Made by a program: the position numbers and the translations under genes
Notes under the pieces: generated by a model
Seen by the model: only the letters and a program-made list of their open reading frames with translations
Databases searched by the model: none
What the model was told of the DNA's origin: nothing
NCBI GenBank assembly: GCA_025928435.1
Contig: JAICJM010000212.1
Span: 1-6,440, forward strand
Length of the DNA: 6,440 nucleotides
Direction: 5' to 3'
From: Thermoleophilia bacterium
GTDB lineage: Bacteria; Actinomycetota; Thermoleophilia; Gaiellales; JAICJC01
Part shown: positions 1 to 6,440 of the stretch, in pieces
Layout of the letters: the number at the start of each line of letters is the position of its first letter
Numbering within the stretch: position 1 is the stretch's first letter

Positions 1-284
1 ACCTTGTTGAAGTGGGGGACGTGGAGCACGATGAAGAGGTACTCGTCGTACTCGTCGATCTTGGGCCGCTGCCGGGTCGAGAGCACGTCCTCGAGATCCA
101 GCTCGTGGAAGTCGAAGTGCTGGGCGAGCCACGCCGTCTCGACGGCGGTCGGCGTCTCGATATTGAGCCAGCGCAGGCCGGCAGCCGAGATCTCAGCGAC
201 CTGCGGCTCGGAACGCTCCGCCGGGTGCTGAGGGGCGCGGTCGCGCCGACGTACTGTCCTCGGGATCCGGGGCAGGTTCGGCAT
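1..284 (-). CDS. corA: CorA-family magnesium/divalent-cation transporter, N-terminal part (runs off left edge)
   Basis: This is the first 94 codons of a minus-strand gene that continues beyond the window. The visible part matches the cytoplasmic N-terminal domain of CorA channels, which carry Mg2+ (some members Co2+, Ni2+ or Zn2+) across the inner membrane. The recognisable stretch runs from about residue 37: LRWLNIETPT, then WLAQHFDFHELDLEDVLS, then RQRPKIDEYDEYLFIVLH. This is the typical CorA pattern W-L-N/D-I/L-E, followed by H-x-L-x-L-E-D and R-Q-R-P-K-I-x-E-Y-x-x-Y-L-F. The C-terminal membrane helices and GMN motif lie outside the window, so subtype and intactness cannot be judged. ATG at 284 is the only usable start, since an in-frame TGA lies at 291-293. 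The Shine-Dalgarno sequence is weak. The first 35 residues are Arg/Pro-rich and not conserved. The gene follows the SpoIIM-like gene by 41 bases on the same strand, so the two may be cotranscribed, but there is no obvious functional link. Confidence 0.86.
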   Translation of the reverse strand, partial: MPNLPRIPRTVRRRDRAPQHPAERSEPQVAEISAAGLRWLNIETPTAVETAWLAQHFDFHELDLEDVLSTRQRPKIDEYDEYLFIVLHVPHFNK

Positions 285-298
285 CGCAGCTCACGATT

Positions 299-321
299 GC
301 GGGCAGGGCATCCACGCCCGC
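299..321. repeat. Small inverted repeat between the SpoIIM-like and corA genes
   Basis: GCGGGC (299-304) and GCCCGC (316-321) form a perfect 6-bp inverted repeat with an 11-base loop, in the 41-base gap between the two minus-strand genes. Neither side has a T-run in the minus-strand direction, so it is not a convincing intrinsic terminator. It may be a weak hairpin in an intercistronic leader or a chance feature of GC-rich DNA. Confidence 0.3.
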
Positions 322-325
322 CATT

Positions 326-1300
326 CTACTTGCCGAATCGGCGCTCCGCAGCCCCCGGGCGGCCCCGCAGCAGGTATGCGGCCAGCAGCGCGCCCGAGAT
401 GGGAGCGACCGCGAGCTTGACCGGGATCGAGGCCGACGAGGGCGTGACGAAGCCCTCGATCGTCCCCGCGACGACGAGGAGCGGCATCGTGCCCAGGACG
501 ACCGCGACGGAGCGGCGGCCGTGCTCCCGCAGCACCTCGGAGCGCGGGCGCGGCCGGGCGCGGACGAGCGCGTCGGCCAGCGACAGCCCCGCCGCGGCCA
601 CGATGGTGAAGGCGGAGAGCTCAATCACGCCGTGGGGGATGATCAGCGACCAGTAGAGCCAGTTCGCGCCGTGCTGGTTCTCGACCCCGGAGAGCACGCC
701 GAGCAGCATCGAGTTCACGTACAGGCTGTAGATCGTGCCGATCCCGAACAGGACGCCGCCGGCGTAGTCGAAGAAGCTGACGAGGATGTTGTGCGACCAG
801 ATCGCCACCGACGTCGGCACCATCACGCCCGCGGGGATGGCGTGGTGGGCGCGGTGGCCGGCGTCGCGCAGGCCGGCCGGCAGGAAGCTGCCCGCCGTGG
901 CCGGATCGGCGAGCGCCCAGACGAATCCGCCCACGGCGATCACGATCTGGAAGCCCGCGGCCGCGAGCACGAGCCGGCGCATGTCCCAGACCGCGCGGGG
1001 GTAGCCGATCCACAGGAACCGGCCGACGGCGCGCAGCGGGGCCCGGGCCGGGCGGTAGAGGACGGCGTGCGCGCGGGCGACCAGATCGTTCAGCCGCGGC
1101 AGCACGGGCGACTCCGGCTGCTCCGCCTGCAGCCGGGCGAGATCCGCGGCCGCCTGCTGGTAGCGGAGCGCGAGCAGCCCGACCTCGGCGGCCGACAGGG
1201 CGCGCTGGTTTCGGCCCGCGCGCGCGACCAGGCCCGCCAGCTCGTCCCACAGCGGGGCGCGGGCCGCGCTCCAGGTGCCCCCGGGATCCGCCGATATCAT
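326..1300 (-). CDS. SpoIIM-family (stage II sporulation protein M-like) integral membrane protein
   Basis: This is a 324-residue multi-pass membrane protein. Roughly residues 1-90 are a soluble helical domain (W10, W18, then LAGLVARAGR and a Gln/Ala/Leu-rich helix with YQQAAADLARL). Hydrophobic segments follow at about 107-130, 170-203, 214-245, 266-284 and 294-312. Family hallmarks are HNILVSFFDYAGGVLFGIGT (170-189), N196 with G201, PHGVIELSA (222-230) and IEGFVTPS (281-288). In Bacillus, SpoIIM works with SpoIID and SpoIIP in peptidoglycan remodelling during engulfment. Homologues are widespread in non-sporulating bacteria, where their job is unclear, so a sporulation role should not be assumed. 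The gene is divergent from the RDD gene, a pairing common in this neighbourhood. I chose ATG 1300 because it puts the conserved W10...W18 near the N-terminus as in relatives. ATG 1321 (seven residues longer, weak GAG five bases upstream) is also possible. The stop is TAG at 328-326. Confidence 0.88.
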   Translation of the reverse strand: MISADPGGTWSAARAPLWDELAGLVARAGRNQRALSAAEVGLLALRYQQAAADLARLQAEQPESPVLPRLNDLVARAHAVLYRPARAPLRAVGRFLWIGYPRAVWDMRRLVLAAAGFQIVIAVGGFVWALADPATAGSFLPAGLRDAGHRAHHAIPAGVMVPTSVAIWSHNILVSFFDYAGGVLFGIGTIYSLYVNSMLLGVLSGVENQHGANWLYWSLIIPHGVIELSAFTIVAAAGLSLADALVRARPRPRSEVLREHGRRSVAVVLGTMPLLVVAGTIEGFVTPSSASIPVKLAVAPISGALLAAYLLRGRPGAAERRFGK

Positions 1301-1352
1301 CGGGCGAGGGTTCGAGACCATCGTCACTCGAGGGTATCGGACGCCAAGGGCA
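1301..1352. promoter_or_regulatory. Divergent intergenic region, presumed promoter region for both operons
   Basis: This 52-base gap is the only place where the divergent SpoIIM-like gene and the six-gene plus-strand run can have start-proximal promoters. Its edges hold short symmetric elements: CCGAT-ATC-ATCGG (1291-1303, partly inside the SpoIIM-like start), a second TATCGG (1335-1340) inverted relative to CCGATA (1291-1296), and a palindromic CTCGAG (1327-1332). A direct repeat CGAGGGT occurs at 1305-1311 and 1329-1335, 24 bases apart. TATCAT at 1295-1300 fits the actinobacterial -10 pattern TAnnnT for the plus strand, and TACCCT (1336-1331) fits it for the minus strand, but neither has a clear -35. 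No strong Shine-Dalgarno sequence lies at a normal distance from ATG 1353; AAGGG ends only two bases before it. Confidence 0.4.
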
Positions 1353-2084
1353 ATGCTGGACCACCGGATCGAGATCTCCACCCCCGAGCGCGTGACCGTC
1401 GCGTACGAGCTGGCGGGCGTCGGCAGCCGCATGCTGGCGCAGGCGATCGACGCGCTGATCGTGTCGGGGATCCTGCTCGGCCTCTTCTTCGCCGCCGGCG
1501 CCGTAGCCGGCGCGGCCTCGGGCCCGGTCGTCCTGGCGATCGCGATCGGCGCGGCCACGCTCACGCCGGTCTGCTACTTCCTGCTGCTCGAGTGGCTGCG
1601 GCACGGCTCGACGCCCGGCAAGGCCGCGCTGCGGCTGCGCGTCGTCTGCGTGACCGGCGAGCCGGTCGGCCTGCAGGAGTCGGCCGTGCGCAACGTCGTG
1701 CGGATCGCCGACTTCCTGCCCGGCGCCTACGTGCTCGGCGGGATCTGCGCGATGGCGTCGCGGCACGGCCAGCGCCTGGGCGACATGGCGGCCGGCACGA
1801 TCGTCGTCCGCCTGTCGGAGGCGGATGCGACGGCGAGGTTCGCGGGCACCTTCGCCGACGCCGTCGCGGAGTCCGAGCGCGACCCGCTCCCGGCCGAGCT
1901 GATGGCCGTCGCCGTCGCCTACCGCCGCCGGTGCGCCCAGATCGACGCGGTGCCGCGGGCGGCCCTGGCCGCCCAGATCTGCGAGCGGATCGAGCCGTTT
2001 TGGCCTCGGCCGGAGGGGATGGGCGAGGAGGAGTACGTCGTGCGCGCCGCCACGCAGACCCTGCCGGGGCAGGCCAGGGGATGA
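1353..2084 (+). CDS. RDD-family membrane protein with a C-terminal cytoplasmic tail
   Basis: This is a 243-residue protein. After a short polar N-terminus (LDHRIEISTPERVTVAYELAG) comes the RDD domain, at about residues 19-154. It contains the first helix with the signature Arg and Asp (GSRMLAQAIDALIV, R26 and D33), a second hydrophobic stretch at 58-82, the typical STPGKAALRLRVV (86-98), a short amphipathic part with RNVVRIADFLPG (113-124), and the closing HGQRLGDMAAGTIVV (138-152) with D144. RDD proteins are small membrane proteins of mostly unknown function; a few have been linked to ion or solute transport. Residues 155-243 form a non-membrane, charged helical tail (PAELMAVAVAYRRRCAQID and onward) that short RDD proteins lack. 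It is the first gene of the presumed operon, and its TGA overlaps the next ATG. ATG 1353 is preferred because the conserved region begins soon after it; upstream in-frame ATG 1275 would run through the divergent gene's start. Confidence 0.9.
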   Translation: MLDHRIEISTPERVTVAYELAGVGSRMLAQAIDALIVSGILLGLFFAAGAVAGAASGPVVLAIAIGAATLTPVCYFLLLEWLRHGSTPGKAALRLRVVCVTGEPVGLQESAVRNVVRIADFLPGAYVLGGICAMASRHGQRLGDMAAGTIVVRLSEADATARFAGTFADAVAESERDPLPAELMAVAVAYRRRCAQIDAVPRAALAAQICERIEPFWPRPEGMGEEEYVVRAATQTLPGQARG

Positions 2085-2842
2085 GCGCGCGGCCGGCCCC
2101 GCGCCCGCTGGACATCGGCCGGGCGCTCGATCTCGCCCTGCTGATCTACCGGCGCCACTTCGTCGCGCTGGTGGTGGCGATGGCGGTCGCCGTCGTGCCG
2201 CTCGGCCTGCTCACGATCGCGCCCTCCCCGTGGGGAGTGGTCGGCACGCTTCTTCAGAGCGTGGTGCTCGCCGGCGTCACCCCCGGCATCGCGACCCTGA
2301 TCGTCTCCGACGCGCGCGCGGGCGCGGAGCCGACGGTGGCATCGGTGTGGCGGCGACTGGCGCCGATGCTGGTCGGGCTCGTCCTGACGGTGGGCCTCGC
2401 GTACCTGGTCGCGATCCTCTCGATCGTCCTGTTCTTCGTCCCGTTCCTGCTCCTCGTCGTGTGGTTCCAGTTCGTGGGCGAGGTCGTCGTGATCGAGCGG
2501 CGCAGGTTCCTCGCCGCCATGAGCCGCAGCCGCAACCTCGTCCAGGGGTCGTACTGGCGGGTGGCGGGCTATCTGATCCTGAGCTTCCTCATCACCGGCG
2601 TCGCCACGGGCGTGCTGGCCGCGGCGCCGACGGAGGCCGCGCTCCAGTTCGGCGTCCACGTCGACGCGGCCACCGCCATCCAGGACGGGCTCGCGATCGC
2701 GGCCCGCGTCCTGGTCGCGCCCGTCGGCGCGCTGCTGATGGCCCTGCTGTACTTCGACCTGCGCATGCGCCACGACGGATCCGACATCGCCGCGATGCTC
2801 GACGCGCTGCCCGCCGCCCCCGTCGCCGGGGCGCCTCGCTGA
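2081..2842 (+). CDS. Multi-pass membrane protein of unknown function (GPDPase-membrane-domain/YciC-like)
   Basis: This is a 253-residue integral membrane protein. It starts at ATG 2081 within an ATGA overlap with the RDD stop. A short polar N-terminus (DIGRALDLALLIYRRHF) leads into hydrophobic segments at about residues 27-46, 53-75, 94-118, 119-137, 162-182 and 202-224. Between the fourth and fifth segments is a cytoplasmic-looking loop (IERRRFLAAMSRSRNLVQGS, then YWRV), which resembles the S/R-x-x-L-x-x-G-x-x-W-R motif in proteins annotated as glycerophosphodiester phosphodiesterase membrane domain or YciC-like. The end (LLYFDLRMRHDGSDIAAML) also resembles the Y-x-D-L-R-x-R-x-x-G-x-D tail common in that group. 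There is no catalytic domain, so no enzymatic activity is implied. Members of this loose group often sit next to DUF4129 genes. The role may be as a membrane partner or scaffold for the downstream MoxR/DUF58 proteins, which is inference only. Confidence 0.78.
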   Translation: MSARPAPRPLDIGRALDLALLIYRRHFVALVVAMAVAVVPLGLLTIAPSPWGVVGTLLQSVVLAGVTPGIATLIVSDARAGAEPTVASVWRRLAPMLVGLVLTVGLAYLVAILSIVLFFVPFLLLVVWFQFVGEVVVIERRRFLAAMSRSRNLVQGSYWRVAGYLILSFLITGVATGVLAAAPTEAALQFGVHVDAATAIQDGLAIAARVLVAPVGALLMALLYFDLRMRHDGSDIAAMLDALPAAPVAGAPR

Positions 2843-3453
2843 CGACGCAGACCGACCTGGCGGGGGTCGGTGCCGCGGCCCACCGCGTCGCGCCGGGACT
2901 CGACCACGCCCGGGCCGCCGCCCGGTCGACGTTCTTTCACCCGTCGCACGGCGGGCCCAGCCTGCTCGGCCGCCTCCTGCGCTGGCTGGCCGACCACCTC
3001 GGCGCGGGGCTCGACCTGCACGCGTCGTCGGTCGCCGGCCTCATCCGGCTGGCCGCGATCGCGCTGCTGGTGGCCGGGGCGGTCGCGCTGGCCGTGCGCA
3101 TGCTGCCGCGGAGGCGGCCGCGCCGCGCGCCGGAGGGCGAGCACGAGGCCACCGTCGCGGGCTACGACGCCGTTCGTGCGGCCGCCCTGCGGATGGCGGA
3201 CGAGGATCCCCGCGCGGCCCTGCGGATGCTCTATGCCGGCGCCCTGGGCGAGCTCGGGCGCCGGCGCGGGTGGCGACCCCGGCCCGGCCGCACAAACTGG
3301 GGCTTCGTCCGCGCGCTCGGCCCGGCCTCGCCTCAGGCGAGCGCCCTGGCCGACTGCACGCGCCTGTTCGAGGGCGCCGTGTACGGCGCCGAGCCCGTCG
3401 CCGCCGACGACGTCCGCCGCGCCGACGCCCTGACCGAGGCGATGCTCGCGTGA
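2839..3453 (+). CDS. DUF4129 domain-containing protein, apparent CTG start
   Basis: This is a 204-residue protein if translation starts at CTG 2839. The N-terminal part (about 17-60) has the pattern seen ahead of DUF4129 domains: an Asp/Arg/Ala helix, then FFHPS (32-36) and SLLGRLLRWLADHLG (41-55). One membrane helix follows (about 65-87) with an Arg/Pro stop-transfer (PRRRPRR). The C-terminal cytoplasmic DUF4129 domain (about 110-203) shows RAALRMLYAGALGELGRRRG, then RPGRTNWGFVRAL and a final Cys-x-Arg-Leu-Phe-Glu-x-x-x-Tyr-Gly segment. The function of DUF4129 is unknown; it is commonly encoded beside MoxR, DUF58 and transglutaminase-like genes. Start problem: no in-frame ATG, GTG or TTG occurs near the upstream end, and the first downstream GTG lies inside the membrane helix. 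CTG 2839 overlaps the previous TGA as CTGA, with GGGG at 2828-2831 seven bases upstream. The other junctions have the same overlap geometry. The start is therefore less certain than the gene. Confidence 0.85.
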   Translation: MTTQTDLAGVGAAAHRVAPGLDHARAAARSTFFHPSHGGPSLLGRLLRWLADHLGAGLDLHASSVAGLIRLAAIALLVAGAVALAVRMLPRRRPRRAPEGEHEATVAGYDAVRAAALRMADEDPRAALRMLYAGALGELGRRRGWRPRPGRTNWGFVRALGPASPQASALADCTRLFEGAVYGAEPVAADDVRRADALTEAMLA

Positions 3454-4467
3454 GGCGCTCGCGCGACCTCTGGATCGGAGCGGCGCTGCTCGCCCTCGCG
3501 GCGGCCGGCATCGGCCTGCTCGTGCAGTCGCCGCACACGGCCGGCCCGCCCTACCGCCTGGACGGGCACGGGTCGCTGGGGCTGTCGGGGCTCGGCGCCG
3601 GCCTGCGCGACGCGGGCGTTGGCGTCGACGAGCGGGTCTCGCCGACGATCCCCGGCCACGGGCTGATCGTGTCGGTCGAGCCGCGGTCGTTCAGCCACGA
3701 CGAGGCCGGGGCGTGGGTACGCTCGATCCGCGCCGGCACCGTCCTCCTGCTGGCCACCGACCACCGCGACCCGCTCACCGAGGCGCTCGGTCTGCGGTTC
3801 GGGCCGCCCGCCGACGCGCGCCCCACCGCCGCGGGACGGCGCGCCTTCCCGGGACTCTCGCCCGACGGCGTCGCCGTGGCGACCACGTTCGCCGGGCTCC
3901 CGCACGGGTCCGTCGCCCTCGTCGGCGATCACGGGGCCGCGGCGGTTGCGTTCGTGCCGGTGGGGAGGGGGAGCGTGGTGGCCGTCTCCCAGCCGCGCCT
4001 GCTCACCAACGACAGCATCGCCGGCGACGGCCTCGCGATCGCCCTGCCGCTGGCGGAGGCCGCCGGAGGCGGCGCCGTCGGCATCGACGCGTTCCACCAG
4101 GGCGGGTCGCCGACGCTCGGCTCGCTCGCCTTCCTGCCCCGGTGGGTGCAGCTGGAGATCCTGGAGATCGCCGCGATCGCGATCCTCGCCGCCGTCGCGG
4201 CCGCCCGCCGGCTGGGCCCGATCGCCCCCGAGCAGGCGGCGGGCACGCGCACGACGGTCGAGCTCGTCCGGTCGCTCGCGCACATGCACCGCGCCGCCGG
4301 GCGCCTGGCGGCGGCCACCGCGCCGCTCGCGGGCGCGTACCGCGCGCGGCTGGGCGGGCTGGCCGACCCGGCCGAGGACGCGCTCGTCCAGCTCGAGTCC
4401 GCCGCCACGCCGGGGGCCGCCGTGCGAGCATGCGTCCGCATCGAGGAGATCACGAGGAGGGTGACCG

Positions 4468-4481
<14 letters not shown>
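3450..4481 (+). CDS. DUF4350 domain-containing membrane protein
   Basis: This is a 343-residue protein starting at GTG 3450 (GTGA overlap with the previous stop; GAGG at 3436-3439 ten bases upstream). The order is: N-terminal membrane anchor (about 7-25), extracytoplasmic DUF4350 domain (about 36-220), second membrane helix (about 232-252) and a cytoplasmic helical tail to the end. Family features are the SLGLSGLGAGLRDAG opening (42-56), the hydrophobic strand GLIVSVEP (71-78), WVRSIRAGTVLLLAT (89-103), GRGSVVAVSQPRLLTND (172-188) and the tail TTVELVRSLAHMHRAAGR (268-285). The fold of the middle domain resembles a class I glutamine amidotransferase-like sandwich in DUF4350 proteins generally, but I see no catalytic triad. 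The usual D-E-x-H-x-G-like segment after the domain reads DAFHQGG (213-219). The function is unknown; it probably presents a periplasmic-side domain to, and is coupled with, the MoxR/DUF58 pair. The stop lies 14 bases inside the MoxR gene. Confidence 0.85.
4454..4460 (+). promoter_or_regulatory. Strong Shine-Dalgarno site for the MoxR gene
   Basis: GAGGAGG at 4454-4460 ends seven bases before GTG 4468, ideal spacing. It lies inside the end of the DUF4350 coding region. It fixes the start of the MoxR gene: the GTG at 4461 directly after the site is out of frame. No other gene in the run has a comparably strong site. Confidence 0.85.
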
Positions 4482-5417
<936 letters not shown>

Positions 5418-5421
<4 letters not shown>

Positions 5422-6440
5422 TCACCCTCCGCGGCCTCGGCCTCTTCGCGCTTGCGGGCGTCGCGACGCTGCTGGCGGCCGCCGTCGGCCAGGCGGCGCC
5501 GGGGCTCGTGGTCGCAAACGCTCTGGCCGCCGGCATCGTCATCGGCGACTGGCTGGCCGCCGACCCGGGGCCGGTCGCGGTCGAGCGCGAGCCGCCGCCG
5601 CCGCTCTCGATCGGCCGCGAGAACCCGGTGCCGCTCGTCATTCGCAACTCCGGCCCCGCGCGCCGGGTCACGGTGGCGGATGCGGCCCCGTCCGGCGTCG
5701 GGCTCGAGCCGGCCCGCGTCGACCTCGATCTCGGAGCGGGCGAGGAGCGCGTGCTCGCCGTGCAGGCCGTCCCGCGCCGCCGCGGGCCGGTGCGCTTCGC
5801 GGCCGTCGAGGTGCGCGTGGTCGGGCCGTTCGGCGTGGCGTTCCGCGAGCGCAGCCATCCCGGGACGGCGGTCGAGGCGGTCGCCTGGCCGGACGTGCTC
5901 CAGCTCCGCGACGCGACCCTGCTCCCGCCGGGACGCCGGCCGCACGGCGAGCGGCGGATCCGCGGCGAGACGACCGCGCGCGAGTTCGAGAGCCTGCGCG
6001 AGTACGTGCGCGGTGACGAGTACCGGCGCATCGCCTGGAAGGCGACCGCCCGCCGCGGCCGGCCGGTCGTCGCCCTGCACCAACCGGAGCGGGGGCAGAC
6101 GCTCGTCCTCGCGCTCGAGGCCGGCCGGCTCATGCACGGCGCAGGGGGCGCCGGGCTGGGAAAGATCGACCGGTCGGTGAACGCCGCGGTGATGCTCGCA
6201 GCCGTCGCGCGCGAGTTCGGCGACGCCGTCGGGCTCGTGGCCTTCTCGGGCCGGCCGCTGGCGACGCTCGCGCCGTCCTCGCGCCCCGACCAGCTGCGGC
6301 GCGTCGTCGACGTGGTCGCGCCGCTCGAGCCCGACCTGGTCGAGCCGGACTGGCGCACGTGCCTGGCGGCCCTCATGCGCATGTCGCGCCGGCGCGCGCT
6401 CGTCGTCGTCTTCTCCGACGCCCTCTACGCGCAGTCCGAC
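5418..6440 (+). CDS. DUF58 domain-containing protein with vWA-like fold (incomplete at right edge)
   Basis: The first 341 codons are seen; the frame stays open to the window end. GTG 5418 overlaps the MoxR TGA (GTGA) with no clear ribosome binding site, so translation is probably coupled. Two N-terminal hydrophobic segments (about 5-22 and 27-47) form a membrane hairpin. They are followed by a beta-rich region (about 50-150, with GRENPVPLVIRNSG and VPRRRGPVRFAAVEVRVVGPFG). The DUF58 signature lies at about 188-218: REFESLREYVRGDEYRRIAW and then KATARRGRP. The rest is vWA-like: LVLALEAGRLM (229-239), DRSVNAAVML (251-260), GDAVGLVAFSGRP (268-280) and RRRALVVVFSDAL (324-336). In relatives the strand-1 motif is usually D-x-G-x-x-M, metal-binding in vWA domains; here the Asp is Glu234. 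DUF58 proteins are the usual partners of MoxR ATPases; their client is generally unknown. Confidence 0.93.

Noticed and set aside
299..321. Inverted repeat as an intrinsic terminator after the SpoIIM-like gene
   Set aside because: There is no T-run following it on the minus strand and the stem is only six base pairs, so terminator function is not supported.
12..656. Plus-strand open frame of 214 residues at the left end
   Set aside because: It is antisense to the CorA N-terminal region and the SpoIIM-like gene, both of which match known families on the minus strand. Its translation is Arg/Pro-rich and looks like a GC-driven shadow.
326..1300. Evidence that the organism forms endospores
   Set aside because: SpoIIM-family proteins are widespread in non-sporulating bacteria, and no other sporulation gene is in the window.
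621..1766. Long minus-strand open frame overlapping SpoIIM-like and RDD genes
   Set aside because: Its predicted protein is Arg/Ala/Gly-rich low complexity with no family likeness, and it overlaps two well-supported genes in other frames.
521..2080. Upstream extension of the frame of the gene at 2081 as a 773-residue protein
   Set aside because: The extension runs through the SpoIIM-like and RDD genes and is Arg/Gly-rich without family likeness; the ATGA overlap at 2081 gives a natural start.
2820..2860. Possible programmed or error frameshift fusing the membrane protein at 2081 with the DUF4129 protein
   Set aside because: No slippery heptamer is visible at the junction, both proteins end and begin at normal family boundaries, and the CTGA overlap explains the arrangement more simply.

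Overview
This is a very GC-rich window whose third codon positions are almost always G or C. It is packed with genes that run stop-into-start. GC content, GTG starts and gene content point to an actinobacterium. The class Thermoleophilia (Solirubrobacterales/Gaiellales) is my best guess, but no ribosomal or taxonomic marker is present to confirm it. There are eight protein genes and no sign of RNA genes, insertion sequences, CRISPR arrays or phage genes.

Layout. On the minus strand lie the 5' part of a CorA-type divalent-cation transporter gene (1-284, running off the left edge) and, upstream of it, a SpoIIM-family (stage II sporulation protein M-like) membrane protein gene (326-1300). A 52-base divergent intergenic region (1301-1352) separates these from a plus-strand run of six genes: an RDD-family membrane protein (1353-2084), a multi-pass membrane protein of unknown function (2081-2842), a DUF4129 protein (2839-3453), a DUF4350 protein (3450-4481), a MoxR-family AAA+ ATPase (4468-5421) and a DUF58/vWA-like protein (5418 to the right edge, incomplete).

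The six plus-strand genes look like one operon, because every neighbouring pair overlaps: by 4 bases at four junctions (ATGA, CTGA, GTGA, GTGA) and by 14 bases before the MoxR gene. Together with the divergent SpoIIM gene they form a recognisable gene neighbourhood. A MoxR ATPase, a DUF58 protein with a vWA-like domain, DUF4129 and DUF4350 membrane-anchored proteins, and RDD/SpoIIM membrane proteins are often found together in bacteria. The M. tuberculosis moxR2 region (about Rv3690-Rv3695) is, from memory, a similar set. By analogy with other MoxR/vWA pairs, the ATPase and DUF58 protein probably act together as a chaperone-like or maturation system at the membrane. The client is unknown.

The points most worth a second look are: the DUF4129 gene has no ATG, GTG or TTG start ahead of its conserved region and seems to start at a CTG overlapping the previous stop; the DUF58 protein has Glu where the first MIDAS Asp is expected; the DUF4350 protein has a changed D-E-x-H-x-G-like motif; only the MoxR gene has a strong ribosome binding site; and the divergent intergenic region holds short direct and inverted repeats. 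I see no wholly new system. It is a known but poorly understood cassette with some individual features.
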